Shown here one piece after another: positions 51,009-58,382 of a stretch of DNA of 64,000 nucleotides. The stretch is from Methanobrevibacter sp. Lineage in GTDB: Archaea > Methanobacteriota > Methanobacteria > Methanobacteriales > Methanobacteriaceae. Position 1 is the stretch's first letter. Every line of letters begins with the position of its first letter. The notes below the pieces were generated by a model that worked only from the letters and a program-made list of their open reading frames with translations, made no database searches and was not told the origin of the DNA. The position numbers were made by a program, and so were the translations under genes. Location: positions 62,001 to 126,000 of the forward strand of contig JAGCBE010000339.1 of NCBI GenBank assembly GCA_017652345.1. Reading direction: 5' to 3'.

Positions 51009-52307
51009 TTAGATAGAACCGTAATCAGTTAATCTTGCAGCAACATCGAGGAAACTGTCATAAGAATCTTCAGTTTCAACGGTTTCTTTAAGAATTCTGC
51101 CACCGAAGCGATTTGCACGTCTTGATTCAGCAACTTCGGCTGGTGCTTCATCATTGAGGAATTCACCTTCATCAACAACTTCATATTCAGCACCATTATT
51201 ATCTAATGTATTCTGAATTGCATCCAACTTATTAGCTGGTGCAGTAATAAGAATGTATGGTCCATTGACTTCAGACGAAACATCAAAGCTTGGTAAAATG
51301 TCTTCAATAACAACCTGAACATCGTCAGCATTTGCAAACTTTAAGCAACGATTTTCATCAGCTGGTGCTTCTGGAGCTTGTGCTGCTGGGTTAATGAATT
51401 CACCAAAGTCAGCAAGAACTCTCTTTGCAACATCAACATTTTTCTTTCTACCAACATTTCTAATTGTAAATGTTCCGTCTTCATTTTCAGTGTAATCAAC
51501 TTCATTACTGTTAAGTCTTGTTCTGATACGTAATGGTGAAACACCTTCATTTGGCTTAAATACTGCAATTCTACCAGATGTAAGCTGATTACTAGCATTA
51601 TCACCAGTTGCAATATCAAGCTTGACATATAAACCATTGACTTTTTCTTTTTCTTCTGCAGTAAGTTCTGCTTCACGTGCAGCTAATGCATCAATACGTG
51701 CTCTAATTTCATCTGCATTGTTACCACCGCGTCTAAAAGAAGAAATAGAAGAACTAATACGTCTAATAATATCTGATGGTGTAAGAGCGTTATCATCACG
51801 AGAATGTGTTGTTCTTGCTTGTCCTTCATCAGTCCAACGACCTTGTGGAATACCATCGCCTTCTTCAACACATTGATTGATATATGCACGTTCTTTCTGT
51901 AATTCGCTTAAATATTCCTGATTACCAGATTCTGGGAATGCTGCAAGTGCTGCATCAAAGTTAGCCAAAAGTGTTTCTGCTGTTTTTTGAGACATACCCT
52001 TACTATTAGCACTCTTGAAGTCATTTTCAACCTTAGAAAGTGCTTCAGCAACACCAAATTCCTTGCTTGCACCTCTAACTGTTAAATTGACTGTACCGGC
52101 ATTTTCAAGACCACTAAAAGAACCAGTATAACGGCCATTAAAACGTGCCATTTCAGAAAGAATCTGATATGCCTTTGTTCTTGTTGCCTTACGAGATTCC
52201 ATAGATTCCATTAAATCCTTGACGGTTTTCTTAAAATCATCGTTAGATTTACCATTAACTGAGTAACCTACAGAACCTAAAATTTTCTTTGCTTCATTTA
52301 ATTCCAT
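51009..52307 (-). CDS. Hypothetical late structural protein
   Basis: 432 residues. It starts MELNEAKKILGSVGYSVNG, similar in outline to the MNLxEA leaders but without the final Glu. Later parts include a long region with a Pro/Ala-rich stretch (FINPAAQAPEAPADEN) and a basic patch with repeated Arg (ESRRANRFGGR). Late box at 52339-52346 and ribosome site AGGAGAA. Not recognised; virion or internal protein is likely. Confidence 0.5.
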   Translation of the reverse strand: MELNEAKKILGSVGYSVNGKSNDDFKKTVKDLMESMESRKATRTKAYQILSEMARFNGRYTGSFSGLENAGTVNLTVRGASKEFGVAEALSKVENDFKSANSKGMSQKTAETLLANFDAALAAFPESGNQEYLSELQKERAYINQCVEEGDGIPQGRWTDEGQARTTHSRDDNALTPSDIIRRISSSISSFRRGGNNADEIRARIDALAAREAELTAEEKEKVNGLYVKLDIATGDNASNQLTSGRIAVFKPNEGVSPLRIRTRLNSNEVDYTENEDGTFTIRNVGRKKNVDVAKRVLADFGEFINPAAQAPEAPADENRCLKFANADDVQVVIEDILPSFDVSSEVNGPYILITAPANKLDAIQNTLDNNGAEYEVVDEGEFLNDEAPAEVAESRRANRFGGRILKETVETEDSYDSFLDVAARLTDYGSI

Positions 52308-52338
52308 TTTAAATTCTCCTAATTTAATTACTTTATAT

Positions 52339-52346
52339 TATTTATA
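52339..52346 (-). promoter_or_regulatory. Late promoter
   Basis: Minus strand TATAAATA, 31 nt from ATG 52307. Confidence 0.7.
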
Positions 52347-52351
52347 AAGAT

Positions 52352-52753
52352 TTATTCAGAAATATTATTAATATTGAATTTTCTGACTTTTTTATAATTA
52401 ATTGCATCATTATGTGAAACAATATCAAATTTTGTTCTATGTGGTACAATTTCATTCATATCGTTAATAGAAATCATATGCCATTTTATTAGCCATAATG
52501 CAATAGAATTGCGTCTTTCTAAATCTTCTAATGATACATTACCAAAACCATGATAGCCGTTTTTGCCAGTTGTTAATGTAAATAATTGTTTAAAATGAAC
52601 TAAATAATAAGTATCAAATTGCTTTAATAAATGACAAGATTGATAAATTATTTTATTTTTCTTATCAACAATTCCCATTCTGGACAATGTTTCTTTAATA
52701 ACATTTGGATCTACCAGTAGCTTCACTTCTAATAATTTATTTGTTTGAAACAT
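52352..52753 (-). CDS. regA: RegA translational repressor
   Basis: 133 residues; T4 RegA has 122. VIKETLSRMGIVDKKNKIIY then QSCHLLKQFDTYYLVHFKQL matches T4 RegA (VKETLTRMGIANNKDKVLY, QSCHILQKKGLYYIVHFKEM) almost residue for residue, and LEDLERRNSIALWLIKWHMI covers the conserved helix. RegA binds ribosome-binding sites of early phage messages and shuts them down. It follows the 141-residue gene directly. Confidence 0.9.
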   Translation of the reverse strand: MFQTNKLLEVKLLVDPNVIKETLSRMGIVDKKNKIIYQSCHLLKQFDTYYLVHFKQLFTLTTGKNGYHGFGNVSLEDLERRNSIALWLIKWHMISINDMNEIVPHRTKFDIVSHNDAINYKKVRKFNINNISE

Positions 52754-53179
52754 TTAATATTCCTCTGGTTTCCAATCAAATTCTTTTAATTCGCTTATGA
52801 ATAACTTATTCGCAACGCTTTCTGGATCAATTTCGTCATCAGAAATAGACCTAAAGAATGTCATCAATATATTTTTAACCATTGTATATCTAATAAGTTC
52901 AGATTCAGAAAGTTTAGAAAAACCATAATCTTTATAACCTTTATTATTATAAAGAATATCAATCTGCTTCTTCAATTCTGTAATATTGATATATTTCTTA
53001 TTGTAAATTAGATATTTATTGTTACCAATTTCACGTGCAGTCCAAATAGTAGGATTTGCATCTTTAATAACGTCTTCAAGAGTCATTTCTTTAGCAGCTT
53101 TACGAACGACTGTAGATTTTGATAATTCATCAGTCGCTTTATTTTCTTCTTCTACTAAATATTGCTTAAAATTAATCAT
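52754..53179 (-). CDS. Putative packaged protein with capsid-targeting-like start
   Basis: 141 residues. MINFKQYLVE then EENK aligns position for position with the T4 capsid-targeting peptide MKTYQEFIAE, both ten residues ending in [LI]xE. The rest is mixed and unrecognised. A late box ends 5 nt before the start. Internal head protein is the favoured reading. Confidence 0.55.
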   Translation of the reverse strand: MINFKQYLVEEENKATDELSKSTVVRKAAKEMTLEDVIKDANPTIWTAREIGNNKYLIYNKKYINITELKKQIDILYNNKGYKDYGFSKLSESELIRYTMVKNILMTFFRSISDDEIDPESVANKLFISELKEFDWKPEEY

Positions 53180-53184
53180 ATAAT

Positions 53185-53192
53185 TATTTATA
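53185..53192 (-). promoter_or_regulatory. Late promoter, 5 nt from start
   Basis: Minus strand TATAAATA, ATTAT, ATG 53179. Confidence 0.7.
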
Positions 53193-53196
53193 AGTA

Positions 53197-53226
53197 AAAA
53201 AGGAGTATAAAATTACTCCTTTTCTA
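53197..53226 (-). terminator. Terminator
   Basis: AAGGAGTA / TACTCCTT stem with flanking A/T runs after the 54033-53242 gene. Confidence 0.65.
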
Positions 53227-53241
53227 TATTTTTATTTAAAA

Positions 53242-54033
53242 TTACTTGATTTTCGGTAAGAAGAACGATGGAACAAATGGCATTGACAAGATAATTTCTT
53301 CACCGCAAGATTCACACTTGAACTTTGCAATCGGTTTTGCACTGAAAAGCAATTCACTCATTTCATTTGTAAAATGACTGAAACTCTTTGCATCAAGGTC
53401 ACAGATATATTCATAAGCCTTATATAACGATAGCTTAGTATCATTAACTTTGTAAATATAACTAGAAAGTTCCAAAAGTTCTGGATTAATTTCAAGAATG
53501 ATATTTTGGTCATTCTTTAAACGATTAATTGCACCTTCTGTACTAATTGTCGGATATGTAATTGTAATTTTATCTTCATTTGGCAATTCGATATATTCTG
53601 GAACATCCTTATCAAGATAAGTAACGTCTAGATTCTTAAGGAAGAACTTATAATTTCTGATATTACCACAATTATCACAAGTTCCACGAAGAACGAATGG
53701 AATATCATCATAAGTGAAAGCACGAAGATAATAAATTAACCAAATCTTGTCACCTACAAGAATTTTATTTGTATCAATACCCCAAATACAAGAAGCAAGA
53801 ACGTTATTAATTACATTATTAATATTATTTTCATTAATTGTAGCAAGATTTTTAATATTTAATGTATTTAATTTCTTTACATAAATTGGATCTGTATAGA
53901 ATTTACCTCTTGATGGTAATAAATTCTTATCTAACATTACAGATCCTTTAGGTGGTTGATTATTTATTTCTTGTGAAATAACTCCAACATTCCCTTGATT
54001 AATATTATTAAGATCTAACTTTTCTGATTTCAT
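53242..54033 (-). CDS. Baseplate protein, T4 gp26-like, second paralogue
   Basis: 263 residues. LDKNLLPSRGKFYTDPIYVK, then WLIYYLRAFTYDDIPFVLRG, a CDNCG zinc ribbon, a long acidic helical part, and CESCGEEIILSMPFVPSFFL. Same domain order as 46818-47759. Late box at 54066-54073 with AAAGGTGAAA as ribosome site. Confidence 0.6.
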   Translation of the reverse strand: MKSEKLDLNNINQGNVGVISQEINNQPPKGSVMLDKNLLPSRGKFYTDPIYVKKLNTLNIKNLATINENNINNVINNVLASCIWGIDTNKILVGDKIWLIYYLRAFTYDDIPFVLRGTCDNCGNIRNYKFFLKNLDVTYLDKDVPEYIELPNEDKITITYPTISTEGAINRLKNDQNIILEINPELLELSSYIYKVNDTKLSLYKAYEYICDLDAKSFSHFTNEMSELLFSAKPIAKFKCESCGEEIILSMPFVPSFFLPKIK

Positions 54034-54065
54034 ATTTTCACCTTTATTAAATTAAACATTTTATA

Positions 54066-54073
54066 TATTTATA
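54066..54073 (-). promoter_or_regulatory. Late promoter
   Basis: Minus strand TATAAATA with a 32-nt leader to ATG 54033. Confidence 0.65.
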
Positions 54074-54119
54074 TACATTAAATATATCTATACTCACACG
54101 TTCAAATATCTGTAGAGAC

Positions 54120-54403
54120 AATAAGCCTATTTAGGAAAATAGGCAAAAGACATCTGTCTTCGACTAAGTGGATTTACAAACAAGCTTGCGGGTCGGTCAT
54201 CCTGTACTCCGATTTCATCCTGTTCAACCAATGGCGGCTAAATGTATTGTTTATTAGGCAATACTTCGATGAACTTTCCATTATCTGTTAATACCAGATC
54301 ATATTACTGAAAGATGTCGTTCTTACATCTTTAATGGCTTACCCTCTACCGACAGTTCCATTGAGTTGGTCTTCGTTCCGAGGATTAAGACTTGGAATTT
54401 ATG
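54120..54403 (-). ncRNA. Candidate structured non-coding RNA
   Basis: No ORF in 54034-54457. On the minus strand a perfect early promoter (54410-54438) would start a transcript near 54403. Within it are AAAGATGT / ACATCTTT (about 54312-54334), GTATTG / CAATAC (about 54245-54265), GTCTT / AAGAC near the 5' end, two ACAGGATGA copies, AAGAC / GTCTT followed by TTTT, and a final perfect GCCTATTT / AAATAGGC hairpin (54125-54144). Higher GC than the flanks. It is not a tRNA, and I could not match it to tmRNA, RNase P RNA or a complete group I intron. Confidence 0.5.
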
Positions 54404-54409
54404 GAATCA

Positions 54410-54438
54410 AATATAGATTAATTGTAAATTTTTGTAAA
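54410..54438 (-). promoter_or_regulatory. Early promoter of the candidate RNA
   Basis: Minus strand TTTACA (54433-54438), 17 nt, TATATT (54410-54415). Confidence 0.75.
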
Positions 54439-54457
54439 CCCAGATAATATAAAAATT

Positions 54458-56227
54458 CTAAGAATTCTTAACAGTAGTCATTGTATGACCATATTTACCA
54501 GTTAATCTACCACGACGATCAACAGCATTGCGTTTACCTGCATTTTTACCTTCTTTAACTTCCCATTCTTTATAAAGAACTCTATTCATAGTTTTATCTG
54601 TCATCATTTGGTTAACAAATTCTTCAGAGAACTGACCTTTATTCTTTTGTAAGTCTGCAATAGCTTCTTCTTTATGTGAAGCGAGATATGTTCCAAGTTT
54701 TTTAGAAGCACCACCTGCACCATATTCAAGGTGAGCAACGCCACCAATCGTTGCTGCATCCATATTACTAAGGATTTCTTTGTCTATATTTGTTTCAAGT
54801 TTTGATGCAATATTAGTCATAGATGCATTTTCAATTCTATTTGTTGAATTTTCATCAAGACGCCATACAGATTTAACACTAATTGCATTACCTTTTGTCT
54901 TTAAAATACCAGTTAAATCTTCCATAGTACCAGTATAACTTTCACCAGTTTTTGTATTAATCATAGTGAATTTTTCATTTTTTAATCCGAGACCTTCAAG
55001 ATAAACTTGCGTATTACCCATACCAAAGTTACCTTTTTGTTTTCCACCATCATCTGGATTCATATATACTAAATTACTTGCACCTTCAGTACGACCAGCG
55101 TTATTAGTTCCAAGAAATTCTGCTTTTGCATATGCTTTAAGATGTTCTATATCTACTGCATTCATACCAACAGCACCTGTAGCTTGAAGCTGTTTACCAG
55201 CCATTTTTTGCTTAGGAAATTGAAGAACAACATCTTTTGATTTTTGTGTAGCAGATTCTTTTAATAGATTATTGTATTCAGTATTTAATTTTTCTAATGC
55301 ATTTATATTTTCATTAAGATTAGAAAGTAAATCTTCAGTTGCATATTGCGGGTCAACATAATCCTTGACCATCTGAGTTATAGTTTTTAATTCTGCGTTA
55401 TTTAAACCATCATCAAGATTAATGTTACGCATTTTTAATTCTGCATCAAACATTTTTACTTGAGATTCTTTTGTTGGATCATAACCCATTGCAATCATAG
55501 CCTGTTGAGCAACACCAGCAGAAGTCTTGATTTGTTCAGCTTTCAATACGTCCATTATCTTACGGTCACGCATCTTCTTATCGAAATCACCCTTGCTCAT
55601 CTTCTGTTTATCTTCTTCATCAGCAACTGCCTGAGCTTCATTAGTGATTCTTTCATTTTCTGGAAGTTTTTCACGAATAATGACTCTATAACCGTCTTTT
55701 ATTTCTTCAAGAACAGTAGGTTCTTCAACAACATAAACTACTTTAAATGTTGCAGAAATTTCTATAGGACTTCCATGACCATTATTATTGAATGATGGAG
55801 TTCCATATTCTTTTAAACGACAAATATAAGTCTTTTTATCTGAAATAGTTAACATTGTCTCATCAAATTGAGTAATACGAATATTTAATAAACCACCGTT
55901 TACACCTTTAAATAGTTCGTTACCCATTAATCCAGAAAGTGTTTTAAAAACACGCATATCGTCTGTTTCTTCAAAGGTAATTTCCATTGTTGTATCACCA
56001 AATTTTAAAATTGGAACAACAAATACAGTATTACCGAAGTTTAATTTATTTTCAGTATCTAATTTAAATACTGGTTGACTAATACGTTTTATGGTAAATT
56101 CTAATGGTCTGAATATCTTATCATTATTATCATAAGCATTTTGATAATTAGGCCAAATTTCCGCTTTAAATCTATACGGAATATGAGGTCTCAAAGCCAT
56201 TGCATTAAATAGATTAATTAAGCCCAT
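54458..56227 (-). CDS. Baseplate/tail-tube-like protein with long C-terminal extension
   Basis: 589 residues. Residues 1-170 have the tube-fold pattern (PYRFKAEIWPN, FTIKRISQPVFKLD, ILKFGDTTMEITFEETDDMR), as in gp19/gp54-type proteins. Residues about 190-340 are a charged coiled coil and about 345-589 a separate domain (YGAGGASKKLGTYLASHKEE ... GRLTGKYGHT), possibly a structural lysozyme-like domain, though catalytic residues are not clear. It follows the neck-like gene by three bases. Confidence 0.5.
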   Translation of the reverse strand: MGLINLFNAMALRPHIPYRFKAEIWPNYQNAYDNNDKIFRPLEFTIKRISQPVFKLDTENKLNFGNTVFVVPILKFGDTTMEITFEETDDMRVFKTLSGLMGNELFKGVNGGLLNIRITQFDETMLTISDKKTYICRLKEYGTPSFNNNGHGSPIEISATFKVVYVVEEPTVLEEIKDGYRVIIREKLPENERITNEAQAVADEEDKQKMSKGDFDKKMRDRKIMDVLKAEQIKTSAGVAQQAMIAMGYDPTKESQVKMFDAELKMRNINLDDGLNNAELKTITQMVKDYVDPQYATEDLLSNLNENINALEKLNTEYNNLLKESATQKSKDVVLQFPKQKMAGKQLQATGAVGMNAVDIEHLKAYAKAEFLGTNNAGRTEGASNLVYMNPDDGGKQKGNFGMGNTQVYLEGLGLKNEKFTMINTKTGESYTGTMEDLTGILKTKGNAISVKSVWRLDENSTNRIENASMTNIASKLETNIDKEILSNMDAATIGGVAHLEYGAGGASKKLGTYLASHKEEAIADLQKNKGQFSEEFVNQMMTDKTMNRVLYKEWEVKEGKNAGKRNAVDRRGRLTGKYGHTMTTVKNS

Positions 56228-56230
56228 AGA

Positions 56231-57088
56231 TTACCAACCTTCAAAAGGATCATAATATTGTGGATTATCTTCTTTTATTTCCTCAGACTTATATTGAACA
56301 TTAGTAGGAACATTGTCTTTAGGTTCATTATTAATGTCTGTATCAGTTTTTGCATCTGTATTTGTTGATAACATATCAGATTCAGCTGCAACTTCACTTG
56401 TCTTGTCGGTTGTAGAAGTAGAAGTATCAAGTTTAAATGTTTCTGCAAGTTCTGCATACTTTCTAAATTCATCCATTGGGTCACTATTAACATTGAGTTC
56501 ATCAACGTTTTCGTGATTGTTGTGCCAGACACGTAATTTAAATGTATAAGTAATCGGCGTAGACAAGAATGTTGTCTGTTCAGCAAATTCCTTTACATTA
56601 ACGACTTCATAATAAGTGTCAGAATATTCAATATAAACAATATCACCAATCTTTGGAACTTCTGCTTCGTAAATATCCTTCATATCTGGATATGAAAGCT
56701 GAGATGCTTCATAGAAATGTTGAACGGTGCATTGGCATGTTATAATTTCCGGATATATCATACCCTGAAGTTCGTATTGTCTTTGCATTGTAGGAATAGA
56801 ATCTGTATACATTTTTAATAAGAATCTACGTTCTACATTTGCCAATGGGTCTTCACCATATAATCTGTCTTTTTTAGTATCAATGTTTTTTAAATAATAT
56901 TGAACTTCAAATCCAAACATATTATATGCTTCAGAAGAAAGTTCAGAAAGTAATGCCGCTTCTGCTTTATAACAGTCATTTTCCATACTGTCAAAATATC
57001 TAGGAGCTGTCCAGTCCTTACCTTGGACAGAACAGTTGCCAGTTTTAAATAACTTAGAAAATTCAGAAGCGTATGTTTGAACTGCCAT
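56231..57088 (-). CDS. 14: Neck protein, T4 gp14-like
   Basis: 285 residues; T4 gp14 has 256. AALLSELSSEAYNMFGFEVQ then YYLKNIDTKKDRLYGEDPLA matches the EAIQMRGVECYYLPREYVQ then DELFGED block of gp14, and VPKIGDIVYIEYSDTYYEVV matches PKEGDLIYFPMDNSLFEI. It joins head and tail. The last 85 residues are Ser/Thr/Asp-rich and probably disordered. The late box ends 4 nt before the ATG. Confidence 0.7.
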   Translation of the reverse strand: MAVQTYASEFSKLFKTGNCSVQGKDWTAPRYFDSMENDCYKAEAALLSELSSEAYNMFGFEVQYYLKNIDTKKDRLYGEDPLANVERRFLLKMYTDSIPTMQRQYELQGMIYPEIITCQCTVQHFYEASQLSYPDMKDIYEAEVPKIGDIVYIEYSDTYYEVVNVKEFAEQTTFLSTPITYTFKLRVWHNNHENVDELNVNSDPMDEFRKYAELAETFKLDTSTSTTDKTSEVAAESDMLSTNTDAKTDTDINNEPKDNVPTNVQYKSEEIKEDNPQYYDPFEGW

Positions 57089-57092
57089 ACAT

Positions 57093-57100
57093 TATTTATA
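57093..57100 (-). promoter_or_regulatory. Late promoter, 4 nt from start
   Basis: Minus strand TATAAATA, ATGT, ATG 57088, the same arrangement as at 34718. Confidence 0.75.
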
Positions 57101-57119
57101 AGGCGATATATAAAATACA

Positions 57120-57148
57120 GAAAAGGTTACTCAATTTGAGTAACCTTA
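57120..57148 (-). terminator. Terminator
   Basis: AAGGTTACTC / GAGTAACCTT stem, after the HAD gene and before the neck promoter. Confidence 0.7.
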
Positions 57149-57153
57149 AAATA

Positions 57154-57630
57154 TTAATTTTTACCAAGTAATGCAATTAAATCGTCTTTCGTTTGTCGAG
57201 GAGTCTCATATTTAACGAATTGACCGCCTCCACTAGCAAATGCTTCACAATTTTTCCTATAATCATCAATTAATACAGAATTTTGGTCTGCATAATATGC
57301 TTTTTCATTGCCGGTATTTGTAATAATGATATGATGTCTATCGATTTTTGTATTATTCTTTAACCAATTTAGTTTACCAATCTTACCATCAGTAAAATGA
57401 ACTGCTGTTAAAATAAACAAGTCTATATTTTCTTGTTCACAAAGCTTTAAAATCCATTGATATAGTTCTTTACCTTCAGGAAGCCACTCCATTTCTTCCC
57501 AAAATTCAGGTCCTGCTTGGTGAATCACTTCCCACTTGACCTTGTTACCGCTAATACATTCAAACTTTTCGCATTGTCCACGAAAATTAACGATAACACC
57601 GTCCATATCAAGAAAAATCTTATCAATCAT
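57154..57630 (-). CDS. HAD-family phosphatase, deoxynucleotidase-like
   Basis: 158 residues. HAD motif I FLDMDGVIVNF (residues 6-16), motif II Thr in DLFILTAVHF, motif III Lys in GNEKAYYA, and motif IV VLIDDYRKN. The set matches 5'(3')-deoxyribonucleotidases of phages, which dephosphorylate nucleotides. Late box at 57646-57653 and ribosome site GGATAAAG. Confidence 0.75.
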   Translation of the reverse strand: MIDKIFLDMDGVIVNFRGQCEKFECISGNKVKWEVIHQAGPEFWEEMEWLPEGKELYQWILKLCEQENIDLFILTAVHFTDGKIGKLNWLKNNTKIDRHHIIITNTGNEKAYYADQNSVLIDDYRKNCEAFASGGGQFVKYETPRQTKDDLIALLGKN

Positions 57631-57644
57631 ATCTTTATCCTATA

Positions 57645-58334
57645 TTATTTATAGATAAAATCAGAAGCTATTAATCCAAGCGGATGTTCATCAGTCTTGG
57701 TTATAAAAACCTCCTGTATATATTTTGGTTGGTTATTTAGATTTTCAATACCAAATTTAAGCTTTAACTCTAATCTTAAAGATTCACATAAAGAAAATGC
57801 GTCAATGATATCAGAAGTTGGCGCTGCACCTTTCTTACCATCTTTAACTGGTGGTAAATCAGAAACATCTAATAAGATATTACCGTAACTCTTCTTTTTA
57901 TTCATTTCAAGAAGAGTATCTCTCATTCTAATTTTATCGGCATTACCATAATTAGAGAAAATCTTTTTATTCTGATTAGGCGGATAAAATCTGAGTTTTT
58001 TACCATATCTAAACAGCATTTGTTTAATATATCCTTCAAATTCTGCCAAATCAAAGACTTTACCACTTTTACCACGTGACAATGCAAATGCTTCAACTGC
58101 AATATAATCACAGTCTTTACACCAGTCAAGAATTCTATCTTCTAAGAAACTATAACGTTGATAAACATTGTTATAATCTTTATAGCTATAGAATTCTATA
58201 CCAGGTAATATAGCATTTTTCTTTACAGTTGTAAATCCATGTCTTTCTAATTTAGTAATATTGAATTTTTCATCAACTTCTTCAATGACAACACCTGAAC
58301 TAGTTATGGAAAGATCAAGACCTGCAATTTTCAT
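57645..58334 (-). CDS. RuvC-like Holliday junction resolvase
   Basis: 229 residues. AGLDLSITSSGVVIEE (first Asp), DYIAVEAFALSRGKSGKVFD (Glu), PNQNKKIFSNYGNADKIRMR and SDIIDAFSLCESL (last Asp pair) are the RuvC/RNase H resolvase motifs. It resolves recombination branches before packaging, the job done by gp49 in T4. Leader includes AAAGGTGAAA. The gene diverges from the fibre gene at 58383 through overlapping late boxes. Confidence 0.75.
   Translation of the reverse strand: MKIAGLDLSITSSGVVIEEVDEKFNITKLERHGFTTVKKNAILPGIEFYSYKDYNNVYQRYSFLEDRILDWCKDCDYIAVEAFALSRGKSGKVFDLAEFEGYIKQMLFRYGKKLRFYPPNQNKKIFSNYGNADKIRMRDTLLEMNKKKSYGNILLDVSDLPPVKDGKKGAAPTSDIIDAFSLCESLRLELKLKFGIENLNNQPKYIQEVFITKTDEHPLGLIASDFIYK
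57646..57653 (-). promoter_or_regulatory. Late promoter overlapping the RuvC-like stop
   Basis: Minus strand TATAAATA; read in frame with the upstream gene, TAT AAA TAA supplies its last two codons (Tyr-Lys) and stop. Confidence 0.7.
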
Positions 58335-58362
58335 ATTTTCACCTTTTAAATAAACGTTTTTC

Positions 58363-58374
58363 TATTTATAAATA
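58363..58374. promoter_or_regulatory. Overlapping divergent late promoters
   Basis: TATTTATAAATA is a perfect 12-base palindrome that gives TATAAATA on the minus strand (58363-58370) and on the plus strand (58367-58374). Confidence 0.7.
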
Positions 58375-58382
58375 TTTATGTT

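Noticed and set aside
54061..54180. A complete group I intron on the plus strand
   Set aside because: Strings resembling P7 and P8 are present, but the P3 strand and a split host gene are missing; the strong promoter points to a minus-strand RNA.
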